Shown here one piece after another: positions 7,424 to 16,394 of a stretch of 37,271 nt of DNA; position 1 is the first letter of the stretch, and each line of letters starts with the position of its first letter. The position numbers were made by a program, and so were the translations under genes. This stretch comes from JANNAV01 sp031384695 (GTDB lineage: Bacteria; Pseudomonadota; Alphaproteobacteria; Rhodobacterales; Rhodobacteraceae), in contig JANNAV010000044.1 in the NCBI GenBank assembly GCA_031384695.1, forward strand, positions 1 to 37,271, read 5' to 3'. The notes below the pieces were generated by a model. It did no database searches, was not told the origin of the DNA, and was given only the letters and a program-made list of their open reading frames with translations.

Positions 7424-8138
7424 GCCAGCCAAAGCCCCACAACAGGCCGATCAGGATAGGCTGGTGGATCAGGTACACCACAAGGCTGTGCCTGCCGGGA
7501 AGCCCAAGCGCGCGCAGGCGGGGGGTGGCGGGAACGCTGGCCAAGCGGGCCATCGTACCGCTGCGCATCAGGTATTTGGCGATAGCGATGCCCAGCAGAA
7601 CCGGCGCGAACCACGGGAACACCGGCACGAAATCGGCGGCCATGCTGGGGGTGGTGCCAAGGCCCAGCCAGATCAACCACGGGGCGCTGGCAGCCTCGAA
7701 CCGATAAAACTGCGGCAGGGCAGCGATACCTGCGGCAAGCACCAGCAACAGAGCAGGCGGCAGCCGCAGGAAAGCGAGGCCTGCAAGGCTGGCAAAGGCG
7801 ATGGAATGCAGGATACCGAAATAGATGAACCGCTCGCCCATCGCATAGCGGGTGGCGATGGTGATCAGGGCGGCGGCAGCGGCGATCATCGCAAGGCGCG
7901 GCCAGAATTTACCCCAGCGGATGCCCTGCCCATGTGCCAGATAAAGACCGATGCCGACAAGGCACAGAAATGTGGCGGCCACGCAGCGCGCAAAGATTGC
8001 CCAAGGCCCGTGGACGGCCGTATAGGGTGCGATATAGCCAAACATTTCAAGGTCATAGACGAAATGATAGGTGGCCATGGCCACAAGGGCCATGGTGCGG
8101 GCGATATCCAGCATAACCAGCCTGCTGATGGGTACCAC
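7413..8138 (-). CDS. DUF1624 / heparan-alpha-glucosaminide N-acetyltransferase-like membrane protein
   Basis: A 241-residue integral membrane protein with about seven hydrophobic segments. The opening LVMLDIARTMALVAMATYHFVYDLEMFG matches the DUF1624 (HGSNAT catalytic-like) pattern, including the His-Asp region after the first segment, and HSLVVYLIHQPILIG near the end is typical of membrane acyltransferases of this clan. A role in acylating an envelope sugar is a family-level inference. The start could be GTG at 8138 or ATG at 8114; the shorter form still holds the whole domain. It lies 15 bp after citrate synthase on the same strand and overlaps the convergent aguB by 11 bp. Confidence 0.82.
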   Translation of the reverse strand: MVPISRLVMLDIARTMALVAMATYHFVYDLEMFGYIAPYTAVHGPWAIFARCVAATFLCLVGIGLYLAHGQGIRWGKFWPRLAMIAAAAALITIATRYAMGERFIYFGILHSIAFASLAGLAFLRLPPALLLVLAAGIAALPQFYRFEAASAPWLIWLGLGTTPSMAADFVPVFPWFAPVLLGIAIAKYLMRSGTMARLASVPATPRLRALGLPGRHSLVVYLIHQPILIGLLWGFGWLTG

Positions 8139-8153
8139 TGCCTTTATCGCCGC

Positions 8154-9449
8154 TTAGCGGTGGCGCACATCGACATAATCGCGCCGTTTCTCACCCACAT
8201 AAAGCTGTCTCGGGCGGCCGATGCGCTGATTATTTTCCGAAATCATCTCTTTCCACTGGCTGATCCAGCCCACCGTGCGCGACAGCGCGAAGATCGGCGT
8301 GAACATCGCGGTGGGAAAGCCCATCGCATCCAGAATGATGCCGGAATAGAAATCGACATTGGGATAGAGCTTTTTCGAGATGAAATAATCATCCTCAAGC
8401 GCGATACGCTCCAACTCCTTGGCCACCTGCAGCGTCGGGTTGTTGTGGATGCCCATCAGTTCCAGCACTTCATCGGCGGATTGTTTCATCACCGTGGCGC
8501 GGGGATCGAAGTTTTTGTAAACCCGGTGGCCAAAACCCATCAACCGGAAGCCCGAGTTTTTGTCCTTGGCCTTGGCGATGTATTCGGGGATCCGGTCCAC
8601 GGTGCCGATCTCGCGCAGCATCTCAAGACAGGCCTGATTGGCGCCGCCGTGCGCCGGGCCCCAAAGACAGGCGATCCCCGCCGCGATACAGGCGAAGGGA
8701 TTGGCGCCCGAAGACCCCGCAAGCCGCACTGTCGAGGTGGAGGCGTTCTGTTCGTGATCGGCGTGCAGCATCATGATCCGGTCCATCGCGCGCGACAGGA
8801 TCGGGTTAACCACGTAATCCTCGGCCGGGACCGAAAAGCACATATGCAGGAAGTTTCCCGCGTAATCGAGCGAATTCTTCGGGTAAACAAAGGGTTGGCC
8901 CACCGAATATTTGAACGCCATCGCCGCAATCGTCGGAAGCTTGGCGATCATGCGGATCGCGGCCACCTCGCGCTGCCAGGAATCGTTGATATCAAGGCTG
9001 TCGTGATAAAACGCTGACATCGCCCCCACCACCCCCACCAAAGTGGCCATCGGGTGGCTGTCACGCCGGAACCCCCGGAAGAAATAGTGCATCTGCTCGT
9101 GCACCATGGTGTGATGGGTCACGCGATGCTCGAAATCGGCAAGCTGGGCGGCGTTGGGCAACTCACCATACAAAAGCAGATAGCACACTTCCAGATAATG
9201 CGAGTTTTCCGCAAGCTGATCAATGGGATAGCCACGGTGCAACAACTCGCCCTTGTCACCGTCGATATAGGTGATGGCACTTTCGCAGGCGGCGGTCGAG
9301 GTAAAGCCCGGATCAAAGGTGAACATGTCCGACACCGCATAAAGCTTGCGGATATCAATCACTTCCGGCCCAAGCGTGGGTGTCAGCACCGGCAGGTCAT
9401 AGTTCTTGTCACCATAGCGAAGCGTGGCGGTTTTGCTGGTCTCGGCCAT
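8154..9449 (-). CDS. gltA: Citrate synthase
   Basis: A 431-residue enzyme that condenses oxaloacetate and acetyl-CoA to citrate, the entry step of the TCA cycle. The catalytic residues are His267 in WGPAHGGAN, His308 in MGFGHRVYK and Asp366 in VDFYSG. The N-terminal beta domain (TLRYGDKNYDLPVLTPTLGPEVIDIRKLY) and the 430-residue length identify the type II hexameric form, which in many Gram-negative bacteria is inhibited by NADH. The start ATG at 9449 is preceded by GGGGGATC. It follows gltX on the same strand after an 87-bp gap. Confidence 0.98.
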   Translation of the reverse strand: MAETSKTATLRYGDKNYDLPVLTPTLGPEVIDIRKLYAVSDMFTFDPGFTSTAACESAITYIDGDKGELLHRGYPIDQLAENSHYLEVCYLLLYGELPNAAQLADFEHRVTHHTMVHEQMHYFFRGFRRDSHPMATLVGVVGAMSAFYHDSLDINDSWQREVAAIRMIAKLPTIAAMAFKYSVGQPFVYPKNSLDYAGNFLHMCFSVPAEDYVVNPILSRAMDRIMMLHADHEQNASTSTVRLAGSSGANPFACIAAGIACLWGPAHGGANQACLEMLREIGTVDRIPEYIAKAKDKNSGFRLMGFGHRVYKNFDPRATVMKQSADEVLELMGIHNNPTLQVAKELERIALEDDYFISKKLYPNVDFYSGIILDAMGFPTAMFTPIFALSRTVGWISQWKEMISENNQRIGRPRQLYVGEKRRDYVDVRHR

Positions 9450-9536
9450 CGTGGATCCCCCAATTCGGGCGCCCCAATGCCATTCTGGCGAGGCGCAGAT
9501 AACAGGCGCGTCAGGTGGTCAGGCCGGGGGCTGCGG

Positions 9537-10931
9537 TCAGGCCGCGTCCCTCAGCCGGGCAATCGTTTCGTCCTGACCGATGACAAGCATCATGTCATAG
9601 ACGCTGGGTGTGGCGCTGCGCCCGGCCAGTGCCGCGCGCAAAGGTGCTGCAAGTTTGCCAAAGCCTACGCCATTGGCAGCGGCGCATGCGGTGAGGATTA
9701 ACTCTATTTCCGGCTTTGTCCAGCGAACACTTTGCAGTTGCGGCGTCAATGTTCGCAGCATACCACGGGATACCGGATCAAGCACGACCTCCGCCGCGGC
9801 GTCGGGCCGAATGGGCCGGGATACCAGACAAAACTCTGCCTTTTCAAGTAGTTCCGGCAGGGTCTTGGCACGGTCTTTCACGCAATAAAGTGCGCGTGAC
9901 AGCAGATCAAGCTGCGGTATGGTCAGGGCAGGACGGCCCGCTGCCACCAGATACGCCTCGATTTCATGCAGCAGTGCAGCATCGTTTGCCATGGCGATGT
10001 GCTGCCCCGAGGTGTTTTCCAGCTTTTTGAAATCCAGCCGGGCCGGCGCGCGACCGATGCCTGCAAGATCGAACATCTGCATCGCCTGATCCGAGGTGAA
10101 AATCTCGGCGTCGCCATGTGCCCAGCCCAGCCTTGTCAGATAGTTGCGCATGCCGGCGGCGGGATAGCCCATCACCTGATACTCCTCCACCCCCACTGCG
10201 CCATGGCGTTTCGACAGTTTCTTGCCATCCGGCCCATGGATCAGCGGAATATGCGCCCAGACCGGCACCTCCCACCCCATGGCGCGGTACACCATCGTCT
10301 GGCGCGCGGCGTTGTTCAGATGATCATCCCCCCGGATCACATGGCTGACCTCCATATCGTGGTCATCCACCACGACGGCCAGCATATAGGTGGGATTACC
10401 ATCAGATCGTAAACAAATCATATCATCCAGAGTGTCATTGCGGATCACCACCCGGCCCTGCACCTGATCATCGATCACGGTCTCGCCCTCACGCGGCGCG
10501 CGCATGCGGATGACGTAGGGCAGATCGGGGTGCAAGGCGGGGTCCACATCGCGCCAGGGGCTTTGGAACATCGCATAGCTGGCGTCGGACGCCGCACGGG
10601 TTGCCGCGATTTCCTCCTGCGTTGAAAAGCACTTATAGGCCGAACCTTGTGCAACCATCTGATGCGCCACCGCCGCGTGCCGGTCTTTGCGCGCGTATTG
10701 GCTGACCACCTCGCCGTCCCAGTCGAGGCCCAGCCAGGCAAGCCCGCGCAGGATGGCGGCGGTGGCCGCAGGCGTGGAGCGTTCGCGGTCGGTATCCTCG
10801 ATGCGCAGCAGGAACCTGCCGCCACGCCCCCGCGCGTAAAGCCAGTTGAACAGCGCCGTGCGTGCCCCCCCGATGTGCAGATAGCCGGTGGGCGAGGGGG
10901 CAAAGCGGGTGACGACGGGGCGGGTGGGCAT
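9537..10931 (-). CDS. gltX: Glutamate--tRNA ligase
   Basis: A 464-residue class I synthetase that charges tRNA-Glu. The HIGH signature is in FAPSPTGYLHIGGARTALFN, and the KMSKS-type loop is KKLSKRHGAVGVEEY. The C-terminal helical anticodon-binding part continues to the end, so the gene is complete. I chose ATG at 10931 because GGAAGG stands nine bases before it and the protein then starts directly at the catalytic domain; an ATG twelve codons upstream is less likely. Alphaproteobacteria often have two gltX copies, and one may be non-discriminating and also charge tRNA-Gln; this cannot be settled from the sequence. Confidence 0.97.
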   Translation of the reverse strand: MPTRPVVTRFAPSPTGYLHIGGARTALFNWLYARGRGGRFLLRIEDTDRERSTPAATAAILRGLAWLGLDWDGEVVSQYARKDRHAAVAHQMVAQGSAYKCFSTQEEIAATRAASDASYAMFQSPWRDVDPALHPDLPYVIRMRAPREGETVIDDQVQGRVVIRNDTLDDMICLRSDGNPTYMLAVVVDDHDMEVSHVIRGDDHLNNAARQTMVYRAMGWEVPVWAHIPLIHGPDGKKLSKRHGAVGVEEYQVMGYPAAGMRNYLTRLGWAHGDAEIFTSDQAMQMFDLAGIGRAPARLDFKKLENTSGQHIAMANDAALLHEIEAYLVAAGRPALTIPQLDLLSRALYCVKDRAKTLPELLEKAEFCLVSRPIRPDAAAEVVLDPVSRGMLRTLTPQLQSVRWTKPEIELILTACAAANGVGFGKLAAPLRAALAGRSATPSVYDMMLVIGQDETIARLRDAA

Positions 10932-11010
10932 GCGTATTCGCCTTCCGATTAACCTTTGGGAAACCATGTGCGGTCAAGGATTGGCGCAGCAATAGGCAAT
11001 CAGATGGCGA

Positions 11011-11039
11011 CTGACAAGGTGGGGGGCTGACAAGGTGGG
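11011..11039 (+). repeat. 16-bp-period tandem duplication at the comEC start
   Basis: CTGACAAGGTGGG occurs at 11011-11023 and again at 11027-11039, separated by GGG. The second copy supplies the GTG start of comEC. In the first copy, an ATG at 11004 opens an eight-codon frame (MATDKVGG) that ends six bases before the comEC GTG. Short tandem duplications like this recur at other gene boundaries in the window. Confidence 0.75.
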
Positions 11040-13143
11040 CGCGCGCGGCATCATGCTTTGGCCGCTTCAGGCACTGCTTGAGGCGCGGGGGATGCTGTTC
11101 CCCTGGACGGCAGTGTTCATCGCCTGCGGTGTCGGCCTTTGGTTTGCCCTGCCGTTCGAGCCCGGCATCGTGTTTTATGCAGTGACGGCGGCTTTGGCCG
11201 CAGGCGCGGTGCTGTTGCGCGCATACGGCCCGGAACTGGCATATCCGCTGGCAATCATTCTGGGCTGTGTCGCCCTCGGCGTGCTGGCCTCGGGGCTGCG
11301 CGCGCATTCCGTGGCGGCCCCGATGCTGGAGTTTCGCTATTACGGCCCGGTGCAGGGCCGCATCATCGGGATTGACCGCTCGCAATCCGACAAGCTGCGC
11401 CTGACGCTGGATAATGTGGTGCTGCGCGATGTGGCGGTGGGGCGGCTGCCGATGAAGGTGCGGGTATCGGTGCAGGGAACCGAGGCGCCGCCCGAGCCGG
11501 GGCAGGTGGTAATGATGACCGCGTTTCTTGCCGCACCCGAAGGGCCGTCCGAGCCGGGCGGCTTTGATTTCCGGCGCATGGCGTTCTTTGACCAACTGGG
11601 GGCGGTGGGCTATACGCGCAGCCCGGTTTTGCTGTGGCAGGCGCCCGAGCCGGGGGCGCAGGTGATCAACCGGCTGCGCAGCCGACTTTCGGCGGCGATC
11701 ATGGCGGCAGTGCCCGGCGATGCGGGCGCCTTTGCCTCAGGCGTCATGACAGGCGACAGGGCAGGGATCACTCAAGACACGGTGAAAGCGCTGCGCGACA
11801 GCAACCTTGCGCATCTGCTGGCAATTTCCGGCATGAACATGGCGTTTCTGACCGGCTTCGTCTTCATGCTGGTGCGCTATGGCATGGCGCTCTGGCCGGC
11901 GCTTGCGCTGCGGGTGAATGCCAAGAAGGTGGCGGCGGTGGTGGGTTTTGCCGTGGCGCTGTTCTACCTGCTGCTGTCGGGGGCCAATGTGGCGACCGAA
12001 CGCGCGTTTCTGATGGTGTCGGTGATGCTGGGGGCGGTGCTGTTTGACCGGCGGGCGCTGACGCTGCGGACGGTGGCACTGGCGGCGGTGGTGCTGTTGG
12101 TGGCGCAGCCGGAAAGTCTGGCAGAGCCGGGGTTTCAGCTGTCTTTTGCGGCCACGGTGGCGCTGATTGCCGGGTTCGGCGGGCTTGAGCTGCGGGTGGT
12201 GCAGGGGCAGATGCCGCGCTGGATGATCCCGGTTTTCACGCTGGTGCTATCATCGGTGCTGGCGGGGGCCGCGACAGCACCCTATGCGGCGGCGCATTTC
12301 AACCGCTTCACCGATTACGGCTTGCTGGCCAATCTGCTGACGGTGCCGGTGATGAGTGTGCTGATGGCGGCGGGGGCGGTGGCGGCCTTGCTGGCACCGC
12401 TGGGGCTTGCCGCACCTGCCTATTGGGTGATGGAGATCTCGTCGCGCTGGATCCTGTTCATCGCGCATTGGATCGCCGGACTGGACGGGGCGGTGACACC
12501 AATTGCGGCTCCGGGGCCTTGGGTTTTGCCATTGATCACGCTGGGCGGAATATGGGCGGTGCTGTGGCAGGGGCGGCTGCGCTGGATGGGGGCAGCACCT
12601 GCGATCCTGGGCTTTGCGCTTTGGGCGATCGTGGCGCGCCCGGTGGTGCTGATCAGCAGCGATGGCGGGCTTGCGGGCATCATGGGGGCCGAGGGGCGCG
12701 CGCTTTCGGGCCCGCGCGGCGCGGGGTTCACGGCGCAAAGCTGGCTGGAGAATGACGGCGATCTGGCGCTGCAGAAAGAGGCGGCGGGGCGGGCGGGGTT
12801 TTCCGGCCCCCGCGGCGCACGGCTGTTCCAGATCGAGGGTTGGCGGATCGTGATGGTCGGCGGCAAGGGGGCGGCGGCGGCACTGGCCCCGGCCTGTGCC
12901 ATGGCCGATCTGGTGGTACTGGCGGCCTCGGTCGAACCACTGCCGGTGCCCGAAGGCTGTCTTGTCATCGGGCGGGAGGCGCTGCGCGATACCGGTGCTA
13001 TTTCGATCAAGGCGGATGCCACGCAGCTGCGCCTGCAGCCGGTGCGCGATGCGCCGCGCATCTGGATAGGCCCGCGCCCGGTGCGGGGCGAGATCGTGCT
13101 GCGCCGGGATGCAGAAGCACCCGCCGCGATTGCGCTTCAGTAG
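11035..13143 (+). CDS. comEC: ComEC/Rec2 family DNA-uptake channel protein
   Basis: A 702-residue polytopic membrane protein of the ComEC/Rec2 family, which carries transforming DNA across the inner membrane. The N-terminal DUF4131 region (ALGVLASGLRAHSVAAPMLEF, then an OB-like part with GRIIGIDRS) is followed by the Competence membrane domain with the signature HLLAISGMNMAFLTGF at about residues 261-276 and RAFLMVSVML. The C-terminal region after about residue 540 corresponds to the beta-lactamase-like domain but has no HXHXDH metal motif (ISSDGGLAGIMGAEGRALS, QSWLENDGD), as I recall for other Rhodobacterales homologues. The start is GTG at 11035, or ATG at 11053. Its 3' end overlaps the convergent lexA by 7 bp. 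No other competence gene is in the window. Confidence 0.92.
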   Translation: MGARGIMLWPLQALLEARGMLFPWTAVFIACGVGLWFALPFEPGIVFYAVTAALAAGAVLLRAYGPELAYPLAIILGCVALGVLASGLRAHSVAAPMLEFRYYGPVQGRIIGIDRSQSDKLRLTLDNVVLRDVAVGRLPMKVRVSVQGTEAPPEPGQVVMMTAFLAAPEGPSEPGGFDFRRMAFFDQLGAVGYTRSPVLLWQAPEPGAQVINRLRSRLSAAIMAAVPGDAGAFASGVMTGDRAGITQDTVKALRDSNLAHLLAISGMNMAFLTGFVFMLVRYGMALWPALALRVNAKKVAAVVGFAVALFYLLLSGANVATERAFLMVSVMLGAVLFDRRALTLRTVALAAVVLLVAQPESLAEPGFQLSFAATVALIAGFGGLELRVVQGQMPRWMIPVFTLVLSSVLAGAATAPYAAAHFNRFTDYGLLANLLTVPVMSVLMAAGAVAALLAPLGLAAPAYWVMEISSRWILFIAHWIAGLDGAVTPIAAPGPWVLPLITLGGIWAVLWQGRLRWMGAAPAILGFALWAIVARPVVLISSDGGLAGIMGAEGRALSGPRGAGFTAQSWLENDGDLALQKEAAGRAGFSGPRGARLFQIEGWRIVMVGGKGAAAALAPACAMADLVVLAASVEPLPVPEGCLVIGREALRDTGAISIKADATQLRLQPVRDAPRIWIGPRPVRGEIVLRRDAEAPAAIALQ

Positions 13144-13823
13144 CTGCGGATCAGCCCCACAAGGCGGCCCTGCACCTTGACCATGTGATCAGGGAACACC
13201 CGGGTTTCATAAGCCGGGTTGGCGGCTTCGAGTGCGATCATCCCACCCCGGCGGCGGAACCGCTTCAACGTGGCCTCGGCATCATCGACCAGCGCCACCA
13301 CGATATCGCCGTTTTCCGCCGTGATCTGCTCGCGGATGATCACCACATCGCCATCGTTGATCCCGGCGTCAACCATCGAATCGCCTTTGACTTCAAGGGC
13401 ATAGTGCTGTCCCTTGCCCGAAAGCATCGATTGCGGCACCGACACATTATGCGAGGCATGGCTGATCGCCTCGATCGGCACACCGGCGGCGATGCGCCCC
13501 ATCATCGGAATTTCCAGCGCATGCAGCGTTTCTACCGGCATGGCCGCGCGCGGCGGCACCAACTTGTCACCCTGAATGAGTTTGGGCGAAAAGCCGGGTT
13601 TCTCCATCGCTTCGGGCAGTTTGATGATCTCAAGCGCGCGGGCGCGGTGGGCAAGGCGGCGGATAAAGCCACGCTCTTCCAAGGCGGTGATCAGCCGGTG
13701 AATGCCGGATTTGGATCGCAGATCCAGCGCATCCTTCATCTCGTCAAACGACGGTGGCACGCCATCGCGGTCCAGCCGGGTTTTGATGAAATCGAGAAGT
13801 TCCAACTGCTTGCGCGTTAACAT
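13137..13823 (-). CDS. lexA: LexA repressor (SOS regulator, self-cleaving)
   Basis: A 228-residue SOS repressor. The winged helix-turn-helix is at residues 1-65 (MLTRKQLELLDFIKTRL, then GVPPSFDEMKDALDL). The S24 peptidase domain has the Ala113-Gly114 cleavage site in GRIAAGVPIEA, the nucleophile Ser149 in VKGDSMVDAG and the general base Lys187 in ATLKRF. Length fits alphaproteobacterial LexA, which is longer than the E. coli protein. A GTTC-N7-GTTC box lies 33 bp upstream, so it represses itself. It is on the same strand as the trp-moa genes, but 81 bp after moeA with its own control region. Confidence 0.98.
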   Translation of the reverse strand: MLTRKQLELLDFIKTRLDRDGVPPSFDEMKDALDLRSKSGIHRLITALEERGFIRRLAHRARALEIIKLPEAMEKPGFSPKLIQGDKLVPPRAAMPVETLHALEIPMMGRIAAGVPIEAISHASHNVSVPQSMLSGKGQHYALEVKGDSMVDAGINDGDVVIIREQITAENGDIVVALVDDAEATLKRFRRRGGMIALEAANPAYETRVFPDHMVKVQGRLVGLIRSY

Positions 13824-13855
13824 GTTCCGCCCCCAACACCCACTGTTGGTGTAAT

Positions 13856-13870
13856 GTTCTGCGCGCGTTC
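13856..13870. promoter_or_regulatory. SOS box (LexA operator) and lexA -35 element
   Basis: GTTC at 13856 and GTTC at 13867 with exactly seven bases between, the direct-repeat LexA operator established for Rhodobacter and other alphaproteobacteria. On the minus strand a consensus -35 TTGACA stands at 13884-13879, eight bases upstream of the box, so bound LexA would lie between -35 and the start site. A small inverted repeat CCAACA/TGTTGG at 13833-13849 falls in the untranslated leader. Confidence 0.9.
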
Positions 13871-13904
13871 TTGGTTTGTGTCAAGCCCCGGCGGAAGATA
13901 CACG

Positions 13905-15077
13905 CTATAGTGGTAAATACTCTACACTGTCGCCCGCCGCGCGCGCCGGGTCACCCACCGGGCGGATCAGCAGCGCGTCCGACTGGCAAAGCACCGACAA
14001 CAATGCCGAATCCTGATTGGCATGCGGGGTAATCGTTGCCAGATCACCCGAAAGCCGCGCGCGCATATAATGGCTGCGGATGCCGTTGGCGGGCATCGCT
14101 TCGGCCAAAGCCGCCCGGCGGGTGCGGGGAAGTTGCGGCAGGCCCAGCATCGCCGCGATCATCGGCAGCACAAAGATATGGCCGGAGACAATGGCCGACA
14201 CCGGATTGCCCGGCAGCCCCAGCATCGGCGTGCCCAGCAGACGCCCCGCCATCAGCGGCTTGCCCGGGCGCATGGCAATCTGCCAGAAGGCGCGCTCCAT
14301 CCCCAGATCGGCTGCAACCCGCCCCACCAGATCATGGTCGCCCACCGAAGCGCCGCCGATGGTCACGATCAGATCGGCCCCCGCAGCCAAGGCAAAAACC
14401 GTGCGCAAATCGGCCTCGGTATCGCGGGCAACCGGCAACAGGCGGGCCTCGCCACCGGCGGCCTCAACCATGGCGGCAAGCGCGAAATGGTTCGAGGCCA
14501 CGATCTGATCGGGTCGCGGGGGCTCGCCCGGCATCACCAACTCGTCGCCGGTGGCGATGATTGCCACCACCGGCCGGCGGATCAGCGGAACCTCGGGCAC
14601 GTTCATCGCAGCCAGCAGTGCCACGTCAAAAGGTGTCAGGCGGCGGCGGGGGAAAAACGGCGCGCCTGCGCTGAAATCCTGACCGCGCGGGCGGATGTGA
14701 TCGCCGGTCGCGGCGGCGGTGGCAAGGGTGATCTCGCCGCCCGCCACCGCCACATCTTCCTGCAGCGCGATGCTGACAGCACCTTCGGGCAAAGGCGCGC
14801 CGGTAAAGATGCGTGCGGCCTGATCCGGGCCGATGTCACCGGCAAAGGCATGGCCCGCGCTGGAGGTGCCGATCACGGCAAAGCGGGCGCCGGGCTGGGC
14901 GATGCTGCCCAACGCGTAGCCGTCCATCGCCGAGGCGGCAAACGGCGGCTGGGTCAGGCGCGCGGCCACCGGGCTTGCCAGCACCCGTGCGGCCGCCGCA
15001 CGCAAGCCAAGGGTCTCGTGGCCCAAAGGCTGCACAAGGGCCAGACAACGCGCCAGTGCCTCTTCAACCGAAATCAT
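13905..15077 (-). CDS. moeA: Molybdopterin molybdenumtransferase
   Basis: A 390-residue cytoplasmic enzyme that inserts molybdate into adenylated molybdopterin, the last general step of molybdenum cofactor synthesis. The N-terminal part carries PPFAASAMDGYAL, the catalytic domain carries VAIIATGDELV with the MoaB/Mog-like signature TIGGASVGDHD, and GKPLMAGRL plus GLPGNPVSA match the substrate-binding loops. Length is normal. The start overlaps the moaC stop as ATGA at 15074-15077, so it is translated with moaC. It ends 81 bp before lexA. Confidence 0.97.
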   Translation of the reverse strand: MISVEEALARCLALVQPLGHETLGLRAAAARVLASPVAARLTQPPFAASAMDGYALGSIAQPGARFAVIGTSSAGHAFAGDIGPDQAARIFTGAPLPEGAVSIALQEDVAVAGGEITLATAAATGDHIRPRGQDFSAGAPFFPRRRLTPFDVALLAAMNVPEVPLIRRPVVAIIATGDELVMPGEPPRPDQIVASNHFALAAMVEAAGGEARLLPVARDTEADLRTVFALAAGADLIVTIGGASVGDHDLVGRVAADLGMERAFWQIAMRPGKPLMAGRLLGTPMLGLPGNPVSAIVSGHIFVLPMIAAMLGLPQLPRTRRAALAEAMPANGIRSHYMRARLSGDLATITPHANQDSALLSVLCQSDALLIRPVGDPARAAGDSVEYLPL

Positions 15078-15553
15078 CGCTCCGCCTCGTAAAGCCCTGA
15101 CTTTCCGCCATCTTTCAGGATCAGGTGAATGCCTTCGATACGCATGGATTTCTCCACCGCCTTCAACATGTCATAGATCGTCAGGCAGGCGACCGAAACC
15201 GCGGTCAGCGCCTCCATCTCAACCCCGGTCTGGCCACCGGTTTTCACCCGCACCTCAACCACCACCCCCGGAAGGCCGGGGTCGGGGGTCAGATCAACCG
15301 ACACCGAGGTCAGCGGCAGCGGATGGCACAGCGGAATCAGATCGGCGGTTTTCTTGGCCGCCATGATGCCTGCAAGCCGCGCAACCCCCAGAACATCGCC
15401 CTTTTTGGCCCGGCCTTCGGTGATCAGCGACAGCGTTTCCGCCCGCATCACCACATGGCCGCGCGCGATGGCCACGCGCGCAGTCACCGGTTTGCCCGAC
15501 ACATCAACCATATGCGCCCGCCCCTCGGCGTCAAAATGGGTCAGGCCGCTCAT
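15074..15553 (-). CDS. moaC: Cyclic pyranopterin monophosphate synthase
   Basis: A 159-residue enzyme that, with MoaA, turns GTP into cyclic pyranopterin monophosphate in molybdenum cofactor synthesis. The family signatures are complete: MVDVSGKPVTAR near the N-terminus, MAAKKTADLIPLCHPLPLT in the middle with the active-site Lys and His, VEMEALTAVSVACLTIYDM, and the C-terminal ILKDGGKSG. It overlaps trpC upstream and moeA downstream by four bases each (ATGA), so the cofactor genes are read as the tail of the trpGDC operon. Confidence 0.98.
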   Translation of the reverse strand: MSGLTHFDAEGRAHMVDVSGKPVTARVAIARGHVVMRAETLSLITEGRAKKGDVLGVARLAGIMAAKKTADLIPLCHPLPLTSVSVDLTPDPGLPGVVVEVRVKTGGQTGVEMEALTAVSVACLTIYDMLKAVEKSMRIEGIHLILKDGGKSGLYEAER

Positions 15554-16362
15554 AGCCCGCCCTCGGTTGTACGCGCTGGCGCCAGCAGCGCCCGGGTGGC
15601 GGCAGTCACATCGGCCTGCCGCATCAGGCTTTCGCCGATCAGAAAACAGCGCGCGCCGTAAAGCGCGACATCGGCCAGATCGGCGGCGGTGAAAAGCCCG
15701 CTTTCGCAGATGATCAGCCGGTCTTCGGGCACATGGCGGGCCAGATCGCGGGTGGTTTGCAGGGTCAGCTCAAACGTGTGCAGATTGCGGTTGTTGATGC
15801 CGATCAGTGGCGATTTCAGCAGGCTTGCGCGGTCAAGTTCCGCGCGGTCATGCACCTCGATCAGCACATCCATGCCCAGATCGAAAGCCGCCGCTTCAAG
15901 TTCGGCGGCTTGCGTGTCGGCCAGCGTCGCCATGATCAGCAAGATGCAATCGGCATAAAGCGCGCGCGATTCCACCACCTGATAGGGGTCATAGATGAAA
16001 TCCTTGCGCAGGCAGGGCAGGGCGGTTGCCTGATGTGCGGCCACCAGATAGGCGTCCGCCCCCTGAAACGACGGCGCATCGGTCAGCACCGAAAGGCAGG
16101 TGGCCCCTCCCGCCTCATAGGCGCGGGCAAGGGCAGGCACATCGAAATCGGCGCGGATCAGGCCTTTGGAGGGGCTGGCCTTCTTGATCTCGGCAATCAG
16201 GCCGTAACCTGCGTTCGAGGCGCTGCGCAAGGCGTTGGCAAAGCCGCGCGGCTGCGGCGCAAGCCGGGCCGCCTCCTGCACCTCGGCCAGCGGAACCGCC
16301 GCCTTGCGCGCGGCAATCTCGGCCAGTTTGTAGGTTTTGATGCGGTCCAGAATCGTGCTCAT
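15550..16362 (-). CDS. trpC: Indole-3-glycerol phosphate synthase
   Basis: A 270-residue TIM-barrel enzyme that closes the indole ring from CdRP in tryptophan synthesis. LIAEIKKASPSKG holds the catalytic lysine region, LSVLTDAPSFQGADAYL, CLRKDFIYDPYQVVE, IGINNRNL and ICESGL are the other barrel signatures. The protein begins MSTILDRIKTYK. The start region is odd: ATCGTGCTCAT is duplicated in tandem, so the same start codon context occurs at 16362 and at 16373, where the upstream copy opens only a four-codon frame (MSTI) whose stop overlaps the real ATG. It overlaps moaC by four bases and follows trpD. Confidence 0.96.
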   Translation of the reverse strand: MSTILDRIKTYKLAEIAARKAAVPLAEVQEAARLAPQPRGFANALRSASNAGYGLIAEIKKASPSKGLIRADFDVPALARAYEAGGATCLSVLTDAPSFQGADAYLVAAHQATALPCLRKDFIYDPYQVVESRALYADCILLIMATLADTQAAELEAAAFDLGMDVLIEVHDRAELDRASLLKSPLIGINNRNLHTFELTLQTTRDLARHVPEDRLIICESGLFTAADLADVALYGARCFLIGESLMRQADVTAATRALLAPARTTEGGL

Positions 16363-16373
16363 ATCGTGCTCAT
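16352..16373 (-). repeat. 11-bp tandem duplication of the trpC start codon region
   Basis: The plus-strand unit ATCGTGCTCAT occurs at 16352-16362 and 16363-16373 without mismatch. On the coding strand this gives two ATGAGCACGAT copies. The first encodes MSTI and stops in a TGA that overlaps the ATG of trpC, a layout that could couple initiation. No good ribosome binding site precedes either copy. Confidence 0.85.
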
Positions 16374-16394
16374 GGGGGGGCCTTGGCAAAAGGG

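Noticed and set aside
7314..9017. 567-codon plus-strand open frame over DUF1624 and citrate synthase
   Set aside because: His/Gln/Arg-rich shadow sequence; both minus-strand genes have firm family evidence.
11004..11030. Eight-codon frame MATDKVGG as a functional leader peptide for comEC
   Set aside because: It is more simply a by-product of the 16-bp duplication; there is no regulatory codon pattern.
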